DNA from: Microbacterium sp.
GTDB lineage: Bacteria; Actinomycetota; Actinomycetes; Actinomycetales; Microbacteriaceae
Assembly: GCF_031178445.1 (NCBI RefSeq)
Contig: NZ_JAPSIY010000006.1
Span: 124,001 to 188,000 of the forward strand
DNA length: 64,000 nucleotides
Direction of reading: 5' to 3'
Position numbers and translations under genes: made by a program. Each line of letters starts with the position of its first letter. Position 1 is the first letter of the stretch. The notes below the pieces were generated by a model, which was not told where the DNA came from, made no database searches, and worked only from the letters and a program-made list of their open reading frames with translations. Of this stretch, positions 8,615 through 17,485 are shown in pieces.

Positions 8615-9871
8615 GTGAAGACGAAACTCCTCGCGGCGTCTGCGATCGCTATCGCGGCGACGCTCGCCCTCAGCGGCTGCGGCCGTGCGGATTCGGCGGC
8701 TGAAGCGCCCGACAAGACATCCGTGCTCAGCGACGGACCGGCGACCGGGACGGTGAAGATGTGGGCGATGGGTACCGAAGGCGAGCTGCTGCCCGACTTC
8801 GTCAAGGCCTTCGAAGAGGCGAACCCCGAGGTCGCTGTCGAAGTGACGGCCATCCCATGGGACTCCGCGCTCCAGAAGTTCCAGACCGCCATCGCCTCCG
8901 GGAACGTGCCAGACGTCGCGATGATGCCCGGTCTGCCGATCTTCAAGAACGCGTACGCGCCCGTGCCGGACGGCATCGATGTATCCGGCATGTTCGAGGG
9001 CTCCGTGGCGACCGGGAATATGGACGGCGCGCAGCTTCAGGTGCCCTGGTACGTCGACACCAGGGTGCTCTATTACCGCACGGATCTCGCCGAGCAGGCG
9101 GGCTGGACCTCGGCGCCGAGCACGTGGGACGAGCTTCACCAGTTCGCCGGCGACATGCAGAAGAAGGCGGGTGCCGAGTGGGGCATCCGACTCCCCGCCG
9201 GTGGACCGGGCAGCTTCCAGAACACGCTGTGGATGCCGTGGTCGGCAGGAGGCGAGCTGATGGACGATGGTCAGGACGAATGGAGCCTGGACACCTCGGA
9301 GTTCGCCGCTGCGTACGAGTACCTGAAATCGTTCTTCACCGACGGTATCGCGAACCCGAATGCAGATCCTGCGCCGGCAGCGGCAGTCAACGACTTCATC
9401 AGCGGAGCGAACCCCGCCCTCATCACGGGTCCGTTCTTCGCCGGCCTGCTGAACGGTGCCGCGAAGGACCTTCCCTATGCGACGACCGTGCTTCCGGCGG
9501 ACGAGTCATCGACGTCCTTCGTTGGCGGAGCGAACCTGGTGGTGTTCAAGGAGGCGGCCAACAGCGATGCCGGCTGGAAGCTGGTGCGCTGGCTCAGCGA
9601 GCCGGAGACACAGGTCGCCTGGTACGAAGCCTCCGGTGACCTGCCGGCCGTCCAGTCCGCCTGGGAAGACCCGGTGCTGAAGGACGACGACACGCTGGCG
9701 GCATTCGGCGAGCAGTTGCAGACCGCGAAGTCGCCGCCGCAGATCGTCTCCTTCGACAAGGTCGGGGATGAAGGCGATGCCGTCATCGAGCAGATCATCC
9801 GCGGTACCGTCACCGTCGAGGACGGGCTCGCCTCTCTCCAGAAGCGGGCCGACGAGATCGGCACCGAGTGA
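8615..9871 (+). CDS. Sugar ABC transporter substrate-binding lipoprotein (CUT1)
   Basis: This 418-aa extracellular solute-binding protein (family 1) should bind a sugar outside the cell and deliver it to the two permeases that follow. The N-terminus is a lipoprotein signal: KTKLLAASA, a hydrophobic stretch and the lipobox LSGC with the lipidated cysteine at residue 22. The mature part shows the family patterns VKMWAMGTEGELLPDFVKAF and VPWYVDTRVLYYRTDL. I chose the GTG at 8615, which follows GAGAGGTGAGG and gives a complete signal peptide; upstream codons have none. The permease start overlaps its stop (GTGA). Neighbouring GH1, GH3 and GH20 enzymes suggest a di- or oligosaccharide with beta-linked Glc or GlcNAc. 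Confidence 0.92.
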   Translation: MKTKLLAASAIAIAATLALSGCGRADSAAEAPDKTSVLSDGPATGTVKMWAMGTEGELLPDFVKAFEEANPEVAVEVTAIPWDSALQKFQTAIASGNVPDVAMMPGLPIFKNAYAPVPDGIDVSGMFEGSVATGNMDGAQLQVPWYVDTRVLYYRTDLAEQAGWTSAPSTWDELHQFAGDMQKKAGAEWGIRLPAGGPGSFQNTLWMPWSAGGELMDDGQDEWSLDTSEFAAAYEYLKSFFTDGIANPNADPAPAAAVNDFISGANPALITGPFFAGLLNGAAKDLPYATTVLPADESSTSFVGGANLVVFKEAANSDAGWKLVRWLSEPETQVAWYEASGDLPAVQSAWEDPVLKDDDTLAAFGEQLQTAKSPPQIVSFDKVGDEGDAVIEQIIRGTVTVEDGLASLQKRADEIGTE

Positions 9872-10815
9872 CTGTGACGTCTCAGCCCGAGGTGCTGCGT
9901 GGAGCCGGGCGCGGCCCGGCTCCACGCAGGACCGGCGCCGCGCGCCGCCGAAGGGCCACGTGGATCGCGTGGGGATTCGTGACCCCCTTCGTCGCGGTCT
10001 TCTCGGTGTTCATGCTCCTGCCGATCCTGAGCTCGCTCCTGCTGTCGTTCACGGACATGACGTCGGCGGACATCCGCACGCCGTTCGCCGTGGACTTCGT
10101 GGGTCTGGGGCAGTACGCAACGGTTCTGAGCGACCCGGATTTTCAGACCGCAGCGCTGGTCACCGCCGCGTTCGTCGTGATCGGCATTCCGGTCACCGTG
10201 GTGTTCGGCCTCGCGCTCGCCATCGCGCTCAACTCGGGCATCCGGCGCGCTCGCCCCCTCTTCCGGGTGATCTTCTACGCACCGGTGGTCACGAGCATCG
10301 TCGCTGTGGCGGTCATCTGGAAGTACATCCTCGCCCCGGACGGCTTCCTGAACATGGGTCTGGCTGTCGTGGGCATCGCCGGACCCGACTGGCTCAATGA
10401 CCCCGCCTTCGCGCTGCCGTCGCTGATCGCCATGGCCGTGTGGCGCAACACGGGGACGCTGATGGTCATCTTCCTCGCCGGGCTGCAGGGTATTCCGCAA
10501 GAGCTTCTCGAGGCCGCCACCGTGGACGGTGCCGGCGCGTGGCGGCGGTTCACCAGCGTCACCGTTCCCCTGCTTCGACCGACCATTCTGCTCGGCAGCG
10601 TGCTGATCTCCATCGGCTACCTGCAGTTCTTCGAGGAGGCGTTCGTGATGACCGGCGGCGGGCCGCTGAACTCCACGCTCTCCGCCACCCTCTACACCTT
10701 CCGCATCTTCGAGTACGGCGACTACGCCACCGCATCCGCCGCGAGCTACATCATCTTCCTCGCCATCGCCGTGGTGTCCGTCGTCCAGTTCCGGGTCTTC
10801 AGGAGGAAGACATGA
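9868..10815 (+). CDS. Sugar ABC transporter permease, MalF-type
   Basis: This 315-aa inner-membrane permease of the CUT1 family has a basic cytoplasmic N-terminus (residues 1-30) and about six hydrophobic helices. The EAA loop that contacts the ATPase is visible as ELLEAATVDGAGAWRRFTSV near residue 212. It would form a heterodimer with the next gene product. The GTG start shares bases with the stop of the binding-protein gene (GTGA), so translation is probably coupled. No ATPase gene is present in this operon, so a shared MsiK-type ATPase encoded elsewhere is expected. Confidence 0.93.
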   Translation: MTVTSQPEVLRGAGRGPAPRRTGAARRRRATWIAWGFVTPFVAVFSVFMLLPILSSLLLSFTDMTSADIRTPFAVDFVGLGQYATVLSDPDFQTAALVTAAFVVIGIPVTVVFGLALAIALNSGIRRARPLFRVIFYAPVVTSIVAVAVIWKYILAPDGFLNMGLAVVGIAGPDWLNDPAFALPSLIAMAVWRNTGTLMVIFLAGLQGIPQELLEAATVDGAGAWRRFTSVTVPLLRPTILLGSVLISIGYLQFFEEAFVMTGGGPLNSTLSATLYTFRIFEYGDYATASAASYIIFLAIAVVSVVQFRVFRRKT

Positions 10816-11762
10816 GCACCTCCACCCCTACCGAACTCGGCCCTGGCACTTCACCGAGTGCGAGCCGGCCGTCCACTGACAGCACCCCCGAGCGGGTCGG
10901 CGTCGGCGTGCCCCGGCGGACGCGTAGGCGACACGGTGGTGCACGGCGACTGACCGGGCGGGCCCTGGTCTATCTCGTCCTCGGCGCGGGTGCCGTGCTG
11001 TGGGTGCTGCCCTTCGTCTGGATGGTGCTGGGCTCCGCGAAGTCGCAGGTCGAGATCTTCGCCGATCCGCCGACGTGGTGGCCGGCCATGCCGACGATGG
11101 AGAACTTCGTCCGCTGGTTCACCGAGCTCGATTTCGGCGTGTACTTCACGAACAGCCTGGTGGTGGCCCTGCTCACGGTGGCCGGCAATCTGCTGTTCTG
11201 TTCGATGGTCGGCTACGCGCTGGCCAAGATCGAATTCGCGGGAAAGCGGATCCTGTTCACCGCGGTGATGATCACGCTGATGGTGCCGGCAGTCGTCACC
11301 TTCGTCCCCCTTTTCGTCATCGTGGCGAACATGGGCATCCTGAACACCATCGCGGCCCTCGTGCTGCCCTTCCTCACTGCGCCGGTCGGCGTTTTCCTGA
11401 TGCGACAGTTCATGCTCGAGATCCCCGATTCGCTTCTGGAAGCTGCGCGTATCGACGGCGCGTCCGAGATCAGGGTCTTCCTGCAGGTCGTGTTGCCGAT
11501 GTGCGGCCCCGCGCTGGCGACCTTGGGCATCCTGACCTTCCTGGGCTCGTGGAACAACTTCCTCTGGCCCCTCGTCGCGAGCCAGGCCCAGCACATGTAC
11601 ACGCTGCCCGTCGCCCTCTCCCTGTATTCGACCGGGCAGTTCGCGACGGACTACGGCACCCTGCTGGCGGGTTCGGTTCTGATCATCACACCGATCCTGC
11701 TGCTGTTCGTGTTCCTGCAGCGCTACTTCGTGCAGGGCCTGGCGACGACAGGGATCAAATGA
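10812..11762 (+). CDS. Sugar ABC transporter permease, MalG-type
   Basis: This 316-aa CUT1 permease is the partner of the preceding gene product. Its first 45 residues are Ser/Pro/Arg-rich and cytoplasmic, followed by about six membrane helices. The EAA loop appears as SLLEAARIDGASEIRVFLQV near residue 210, and the C-terminus has the MalG-like YFVQGLATTGIK. The ATG overlaps the previous stop in an ATGA, and the preceding coding end contains a GGAGGAAG ribosome binding site. The frame runs open upstream but only the portion from 10812 shows family similarity. Confidence 0.93.
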   Translation: MSTSTPTELGPGTSPSASRPSTDSTPERVGVGVPRRTRRRHGGARRLTGRALVYLVLGAGAVLWVLPFVWMVLGSAKSQVEIFADPPTWWPAMPTMENFVRWFTELDFGVYFTNSLVVALLTVAGNLLFCSMVGYALAKIEFAGKRILFTAVMITLMVPAVVTFVPLFVIVANMGILNTIAALVLPFLTAPVGVFLMRQFMLEIPDSLLEAARIDGASEIRVFLQVVLPMCGPALATLGILTFLGSWNNFLWPLVASQAQHMYTLPVALSLYSTGQFATDYGTLLAGSVLIITPILLLFVFLQRYFVQGLATTGIK

Positions 11763-13015
11763 CCACTCATACCGACCCTCCGACAGCTTCTGGAGCTCAC
11801 ATGCCACATCCGCTGACCTCGTTCCCCACCGGATTCCTGTGGGGTGCGGCCACCGCGGCGCATCAGACAGAGGGCAACAACGTCAACACCGACAGCTGGA
11901 TGGCCGAGAACGCCGTGCCGCCGCGCTTCGCGGAGCGTTCGGGCGATGCCTGCGACAGCTATCACCGCTGGCCGGACGACCTCGACATCGTCCGTGACCT
12001 CGGCCTCGGCGCCTATCGTTTCTCGATCGAGTGGGCACGTGTCGAGCCCGAGCCGGGCCACTTCTCGCAGGCCGAGATCGCCCACTACAGCCGCATGGTG
12101 CAGGGATGCCTCGAGCGGGGCATCACGCCGGTGGTGACGCTGCATCACTTCAGCTCCCCGCGCTGGTTCCGCCGCGACGGGGCATGGACGAGCGCCTCGG
12201 CCGCGGACCGCTTCGCCCGGTACGTGGAGGCTGTGCTCCCCGCCCTCGACGGCGTGCACTGGATCTGCACCATCAACGAGCCGAACATGGTGGCGATGGC
12301 CGAGGCGCGCCTGAGCGCGGAGCAGCACGTTCCCGCCGCGCCGGGAGTGCCGGCCCTGTCCGACGAGGCGTTCGAGGGGCTGGCATCGGCTCATCGCGCA
12401 GCGCGTGAGGTGCTGGCTGCGCTCCCTGGCGTTCGGTCAGGATGGACGGTCGCCAATCAGAACGTGACGGCAGTCGACGGCGCCGATGAGCTGGCGGATC
12501 GGGTCCGGAACAGTGTCGACGATCGCTTCCTCGACGTCGGGCGATCCGACGACTTCATCGGCGTTCAGGCATACTCGCGGATGCTGATCGGCCCGGACGG
12601 TCTTCGGAAGGCCACCGCTTCGCGGCAGACGCAGATGGGCTGGGAGTTCTATCCGGCGGCTCTCGCCGAGGCGGTGCGGCACACCGCGGCGCGCGTCGGC
12701 GACGTGCCGATCCTCGTCACCGAGAACGGGATCGCCACGCCGGACGATTCCGAGCGGATCGAGTACACGCAGCTGGCGCTGGAGGGTCTGCGGGCGGCGA
12801 TGGAGGACGGGATCGACGTGCGGGGTTACCTGCACTGGTCGCTGCTCGACAACTACGAGTGGGGCTCGTGGGATGCCACGTTCGGGCTCGTGGCCGTCGA
12901 CCGGACCGATTTCCGAAGGACGGTCAAGTCCAGTGGGCGCTGGTACGGGCAGGTCGCGCAGACGAATGGCGCCATTCTCTCGGAGTCCGACCAGACGGCG
13001 GGAGCATTGCGATGA
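11759..13015 (+). CDS. GH1 beta-glucosidase
   Basis: This 418-aa cytoplasmic glycosidase belongs to family GH1, whose members cleave beta-glucosides, beta-galactosides and related linkages with retention. The N-terminal FPTGFLWGAATAAHQTEG is the classic GH1 opening. The acid/base glutamate is E174 in TINEP and the nucleophile is E322 in VTENG; the aglycone-side SLLDNYEWGSWDATFGLVAV is near residues 355-375. No signal peptide is present, so it should act on imported sugar. The ATG overlaps the permease stop (ATGA); an alternative ATG 42 bases later would remove 14 residues. Exact sugar preference cannot be read from the sequence. Confidence 0.94.
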   Translation: MTTHTDPPTASGAHMPHPLTSFPTGFLWGAATAAHQTEGNNVNTDSWMAENAVPPRFAERSGDACDSYHRWPDDLDIVRDLGLGAYRFSIEWARVEPEPGHFSQAEIAHYSRMVQGCLERGITPVVTLHHFSSPRWFRRDGAWTSASAADRFARYVEAVLPALDGVHWICTINEPNMVAMAEARLSAEQHVPAAPGVPALSDEAFEGLASAHRAAREVLAALPGVRSGWTVANQNVTAVDGADELADRVRNSVDDRFLDVGRSDDFIGVQAYSRMLIGPDGLRKATASRQTQMGWEFYPAALAEAVRHTAARVGDVPILVTENGIATPDDSERIEYTQLALEGLRAAMEDGIDVRGYLHWSLLDNYEWGSWDATFGLVAVDRTDFRRTVKSSGRWYGQVAQTNGAILSESDQTAGALR

Positions 13016-14598
13016 CACGCCACGGCGCCGGCCCGGAGGAGCTCGTCGTGCCACGGCCGCAGTCCATCGCCTTCGAGGGGCGTCGTATCCCGTTCGAACC
13101 AGCCCGCGTGCACATCACCCTCGAGCCGGGTCTCGAGGGTGCGAAGAGGTGGCTTGAGGCCGAACTCGAGATGCTCGTCGTGGGGGACAGCCACCCCCAC
13201 GAGAGCACCGACCTCGTCGTCGAACTGGCGATCGGCCCTGCGCCCGCGGGCGTCGTCGCCGCGACGGGTGTGGATCCTGCGGCGAGGCCGGAGGACGAAC
13301 GCCACATCGTGGAGATCGCCGACGGCCGGGTGCGGATCGTGGGGCCGACGCCCCGCGCGGTGCTTCGCGGCGTCGCGACGCTCCTGCAGCTTCTCAACGC
13401 GCCAGACAGGATGCTTCCGATCGTGCGCATCGAGGACGGACCGCGCTACGCGTGGCGCGGTCTCTCACTGGATGCGGTGCGCCACCCGTTCACCGTCGAG
13501 GAGATCGACCGGGTGGTCGACCTCCTCGCGAGGTACAAGCTCAACGTGCTTCATCTGCACCTCACCGATGCCCAGGGATGGCGGCTCGCATCGACACCGC
13601 ATCCTCTCCTCGAGACCGTCGCAGGCGGCCCCGTGATCACCGCTGAGGATCTTCAGGCGCTCACCGCCCGCGCGGCCGCGCTGGGCGTCACGATCGTGCC
13701 GGAGGTCGACCTGCCTGGCCACGCCGCTGCAGCGGTGCGAGCGTATCCGGCCCTCGCCGCGAACGAGACGACCGCCCGGCTCGGATATCTCGACCCGGCC
13801 GTCGAGGGCGTCGAGGACTTCATCCGCGCCGAGGTCGCGGAGTTCGCAGAGGGTACAGACGCCGAGTTCCTCCATATCGGCGGCGATGAGCCGTTCGGGA
13901 TGCCCGAGGCGGCGTATCGCGAGGCCATCAGGATCGCCGTGGGCGCGGCGCACCAGGCCGGCAAGCGTGTCGTCGCCTGGCAGGAGGCGGTGCGCGCCGG
14001 TGCCTTGGATGAGCATGATCTCGTGCAGTTCTGGATCGGCGCCGAGAACGAGATCGACGTGGATGCGAAGAAGGCGGAACTGCCACCCGAGGCGCATCGG
14101 TTCGTGGACGCGATGGTCGAACTGTTCGCCAAGGCCCCGGATGACCTGCCGCTGGCCGCCGCGGCGGGCATACCGGTGCTGATCTCGTCGAACGATGTCC
14201 TCTACCTCGACCGGAAGTACGCCGAACCGGCGGCGACGGTCGAGGGTGAGAAGCGGCGCAGGCGGCTGGGCTTTCCCGACTATCCCGCGAAGACCCTTCG
14301 CGAGATGCATGAGTGGACGCCGCAGGCACTCGTGGAGGGCCGCGGCGTGAGCGTCGCCGGAGTGGAGGCTGCGATCTGGGCCGAATCGATCGAGTCGTTC
14401 GACGACCTGGCGTTCCTCCTGCTGCCGCGGCTGGGCTCAGCCGCGGAGCGCGCCTGGCAACACGACGCCACGAGGTGGGACGACTACAGCGGGCGGATCG
14501 CCGCTCACCGACCGGTCTGGCAGCGGCTCGGATGGGGTGCCGCTTTCTCGCCTGGAACCGCAGAGCCGGGAACGGCTCGGAACGAGCAGGAGCGGTGA
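13012..14598 (+). CDS. GH20 beta-N-acetylhexosaminidase
   Basis: This 528-aa protein is a family GH20 hexosaminidase that removes terminal beta-GlcNAc or GalNAc by substrate-assisted catalysis. A GH20b-like N-terminal domain (about residues 10-130) precedes the barrel, which opens with YAWRGLSLDAVRHPF near residue 146. HLHLTDAQGWRL (residues 181-192) and the catalytic pair D292-E293 in HIGGDEPFG are intact. There is no signal peptide, so it works inside the cell on imported oligosaccharide. The ATG overlaps the GH1 stop (ATGA). Together with GH1 and GH3 it could strip mixed Glc/GlcNAc chains from the non-reducing end. Confidence 0.94.
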   Translation: MTRHGAGPEELVVPRPQSIAFEGRRIPFEPARVHITLEPGLEGAKRWLEAELEMLVVGDSHPHESTDLVVELAIGPAPAGVVAATGVDPAARPEDERHIVEIADGRVRIVGPTPRAVLRGVATLLQLLNAPDRMLPIVRIEDGPRYAWRGLSLDAVRHPFTVEEIDRVVDLLARYKLNVLHLHLTDAQGWRLASTPHPLLETVAGGPVITAEDLQALTARAAALGVTIVPEVDLPGHAAAAVRAYPALAANETTARLGYLDPAVEGVEDFIRAEVAEFAEGTDAEFLHIGGDEPFGMPEAAYREAIRIAVGAAHQAGKRVVAWQEAVRAGALDEHDLVQFWIGAENEIDVDAKKAELPPEAHRFVDAMVELFAKAPDDLPLAAAAGIPVLISSNDVLYLDRKYAEPAATVEGEKRRRRLGFPDYPAKTLREMHEWTPQALVEGRGVSVAGVEAAIWAESIESFDDLAFLLLPRLGSAAERAWQHDATRWDDYSGRIAAHRPVWQRLGWGAAFSPGTAEPGTARNEQER

Positions 14599-15284
14599 GG
14601 TCCGTGCAGGCGGAACCGTGGCAGATCCGGCCGGCACGAGCGGACGACGAACGCGAGGTGGCGAGGCTTTACGACGTGTGCCTTCGAACCGGTGCGAACG
14701 GGGAGGATGCGACCGCCATGTTCCACGACCCGCGGATCCTCGGCGACCTGTTCGTCGGACCATATCTGCGGCTGGAGCCCGAGCTCGCCTGGGTTCTCCT
14801 CGATGCCGGCGGTGAGCCCGCCGGCTTCGTGCTCGGCGCGGCCGACACCGCTCAGTTCGAGGCCGCAGCAGAGAAGCACTGGTGGCCGGCCGTGCGAGTG
14901 CGCCATGCGGATGCCGCCGTCCCCGGCGAGGAGCGGTCGTGGGGAGATGCCTCAGTGCGTCGCGCCATCCTGAGCCCTCCGGTGACGCCGCCCGCGGTGA
15001 CCGAGGAGTATCCGGCCCACCTGCACATCGATCTCCTGCCGCAGGCGCAGGGCGCAGGTCATGGCCGGCGCCTGATCGGCACACTTCTCGCAGCTCTGGA
15101 GGCCAGATCCGTTCCCGGGGTGCACCTCGGCGTCGGCACCGGGAATGTCAGGGCGATCGGCTTCTACCGTCGGCTGGGTTTCGATCTCATAGCCGACGAA
15201 GGCAGTTTCCTGCGACTCGGGCTCCGGCTGCCCCGTGTCAACGGGTCCGACACGACGAAAGGCTGGCACTCATGGAAGAGCTGA
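14595..15284 (+). CDS. GNAT-fold protein, OGA C-terminal (pseudo-HAT) type
   Basis: This 229-aa GNAT-fold protein has the acetyl-CoA loop region as QAQGAGHGRRLIGTLLAAL near residues 150-170 and the usual C-terminal VRAIGFYRRLGF. The HWWPAVRVRHADA stretch near residue 97 resembles, from memory, the bacterial relatives of the acetyltransferase-like C-terminal domain of human O-GlcNAcase. Its place between GH20 and GH3 suggests a role with an amino sugar such as glucosamine, but substrate and activity are inferred. The GTG at 14595 overlaps the GH20 stop (GTGA); a second GTG at 14604 is possible. Its end overlaps the GH3 start by 13 bases. Confidence 0.85.
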   Translation: MRSVQAEPWQIRPARADDEREVARLYDVCLRTGANGEDATAMFHDPRILGDLFVGPYLRLEPELAWVLLDAGGEPAGFVLGAADTAQFEAAAEKHWWPAVRVRHADAAVPGEERSWGDASVRRAILSPPVTPPAVTEEYPAHLHIDLLPQAQGAGHGRRLIGTLLAALEARSVPGVHLGVGTGNVRAIGFYRRLGFDLIADEGSFLRLGLRLPRVNGSDTTKGWHSWKS

Positions 15285-17485
15285 CGAGAGAGCACAAGGC
15301 TCGGCTGGTCGCCGGCGCGTCCACCTGGAAGACGGTCTCAGGTGGGCGTGACCTCCCCGAGCTTCTGCTGGCCGACGGTCCGCACGGGGTGCGAAGCCAG
15401 GGAGCTCAAGGCGACTCCGTCGGCATCGGCGACAGCCTTCCGGCGGTGTGCTTCCCGCCTGCCGTCGGCCTCGGTTCGACCTGGAACCCGGCCCTCCTCG
15501 AACGTGTCGGCAACGCCCTCGGCGATGAGGCGGCGCGGCTGGGCGTGAACGTGCTGCTCGGCCCCGGCCTGAACATCAAGCGCTCGCCGCTGGGCGGACG
15601 CAACTTCGAGTACTTCTCGGAGGATCCGCGACTGAGCGGCACCCTCGCGGCAGCGATGGTGCGCGGCATCCAGGCTCGCGGCGTCGCCGCCACCCCCAAG
15701 CACTTCGCTGCGAACAACCAGGAGACCGACCGCATGCGGGTCGACGTCACCGTGAGCGAACGCGCGCTCAGGGAGATCTACCTCCCCGCGTTCGAACAGG
15801 TGGTGCGCGACGCGGGTCCCTGGGCCCTGATGTCGGCGTACAACCGGGTCAACGGGGTGTTCGCGAGCGAGAACCACTGGCTCCTCGAGGAAGTGCTGCG
15901 CGACGAATGGGGCTTCGATGGCCTGGTGATGTCGGACTGGGGTGCCGTGGACGACCCGGTCGCCGCCGTCGCAGCCGGGCTCGATCTCGAGATGCCGCCG
16001 AGCGGACGTCATACCCGCGTCCTGGAGGCACTCGAGGAGGGACACGTCGACGAGGCTGTGCTCGACAGCGCCATCGAAAGGCTGCGCCGGCTTGCGGCAC
16101 GGACGGCGCGCCCGACGGCGGTCGACGACCGCGCGTCCGCCCAGGCAGTCGCATTGGATGCCGCACGAGAGGCCGTCACCCTGCTCGAGAACGACGGCAT
16201 CCTGCCTCTCGCCGTGGAAGACCACACGCGGATGCTCGTGGTCGGCGAGTTCGCCCGCACCCCACGCTTCCAGGGCGGGGGGTCGTCTCGTGTTCAGCCG
16301 ACCCGCGTGCTCAATGCGCTCGACGCGCTGCGCGAGCGCGTGGCCGGCACGATCGCCTTCGAGCCCGGCTTCACCCTCTCACCGGGGGCGGACACCGACC
16401 TGGCGGACGCGGCAGTCGCCGCCGCGTCCGACGCCGACGTCATCATCGCCTTCCTCGGCCTGCCCGACCACGCCGAGTCGGAGGGCTTCGACCGGACGGA
16501 TCTGCTGCTGCCCGCTGATCAGCTCACCCTGCTGGAACGGCTGCGGGCGACGGGGCGGCCGGTCGTGGTGGTCCTGTCCAACGGTTCGGTGGTGGACATC
16601 GCCTCGTGGCGTGACGGGATCGCAGCGATCGTCGAAGGGTGGCTGCTCGGTCAGGAAGGCGGCCGGGCGATCGCCGAGGTCCTGCTGGGCGAGGTCAGCC
16701 CGAGCGGTCGGCTGGCGGAGAGCATCCCGCTGCGCCTGGAGGATAATCCGAGCCATCTCACCTTTCCCGGTCGCGACTCGCAGGTTGTCTACGGCGACGA
16801 CATCTTCGTCGGCTACCGGTCCTATGACACGCTGGGCACTCAGGTCGCCTACGCGTTCGGCTTCGGACTCTCGTACACGTCTTTCCGCTATCACGATCTG
16901 CAGATCGTGGAGATCGGCCGCAACCGCTGGGCTGTGCGCGTCAGAATCCGAAACACAGGCAGCAGAGCGGGATCCGACGTCGTCCAGCTGTACGTGGCGG
17001 CGGATGGCGGTGAGGTGCGTCGTCCGGCGCATGAGCTGCGCGCCTTCGCCAAGGTGAAGCTCGCTCCGGGGGAGGAGAAGCCCGTCGAAATGGAGATCGG
17101 GCCGCGGGATCTCGCGTTCTGGAACGCGCAGGCGCGGCGCTGGCAGGTCGAACCGGGGCGGTACCGGATCGAAGTGGGCGCGTCCTCGAGGGACATCCGG
17201 CTGCGCGGCGAGATCCACAGCCCCGGTGACGGCATCATCGACCCGCTGCGCGCCGATTCCACACTCGCGGAGTGGGAGCGCAATCCCGTGAGCGCGAAGG
17301 TGCTCGAGCAGATGCGTGCCGGCATGCCGGCAGGCATGGCGGAGAAGGCTCCCGAACTGCTGGCCATGGTGCGATCGACGCCGGTCATGAAGCTCACCAC
17401 GTGGGGTCTCGGGCTGACCGAGGAGATCGTGCAGGACGTGATCCGGAAGGCGAACGACGCTCTCGCCGATGGGACGACCGAGTGA
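15272..17485 (+). CDS. GH3 beta-glucosidase
   Basis: This 737-aa protein is a full-length family GH3 glycosidase without signal peptide, thus cytoplasmic. It has the N-terminal barrel with ATPKHFAANNQETDRMRVD near residues 140-158 and the nucleophile D222 in VMSDWGAVDDP, then the alpha/beta sandwich domain, and a C-terminal fibronectin-III-like domain (HELRAFAKVKLAPGEEK near residue 590). About 110 further residues at the C-terminus form an extra helical tail. The ATG at 15272 lies inside the end of the acetyltransferase gene and follows GAAAGG. Members cleave beta-glucosides, xylosides or related bonds; the substrate here is probably the imported oligosaccharide. Confidence 0.93.
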   Translation: MEELTREHKARLVAGASTWKTVSGGRDLPELLLADGPHGVRSQGAQGDSVGIGDSLPAVCFPPAVGLGSTWNPALLERVGNALGDEAARLGVNVLLGPGLNIKRSPLGGRNFEYFSEDPRLSGTLAAAMVRGIQARGVAATPKHFAANNQETDRMRVDVTVSERALREIYLPAFEQVVRDAGPWALMSAYNRVNGVFASENHWLLEEVLRDEWGFDGLVMSDWGAVDDPVAAVAAGLDLEMPPSGRHTRVLEALEEGHVDEAVLDSAIERLRRLAARTARPTAVDDRASAQAVALDAAREAVTLLENDGILPLAVEDHTRMLVVGEFARTPRFQGGGSSRVQPTRVLNALDALRERVAGTIAFEPGFTLSPGADTDLADAAVAAASDADVIIAFLGLPDHAESEGFDRTDLLLPADQLTLLERLRATGRPVVVVLSNGSVVDIASWRDGIAAIVEGWLLGQEGGRAIAEVLLGEVSPSGRLAESIPLRLEDNPSHLTFPGRDSQVVYGDDIFVGYRSYDTLGTQVAYAFGFGLSYTSFRYHDLQIVEIGRNRWAVRVRIRNTGSRAGSDVVQLYVAADGGEVRRPAHELRAFAKVKLAPGEEKPVEMEIGPRDLAFWNAQARRWQVEPGRYRIEVGASSRDIRLRGEIHSPGDGIIDPLRADSTLAEWERNPVSAKVLEQMRAGMPAGMAEKAPELLAMVRSTPVMKLTTWGLGLTEEIVQDVIRKANDALADGTTE

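Noticed and set aside
15272..17485. GH3 protein as an N-acetylglucosaminidase
   Set aside because: The NagZ-type KH(F/I)PGH motif is not present; KHFAANNQETDR and the C-terminal FnIII-like domain fit beta-glucosidases.
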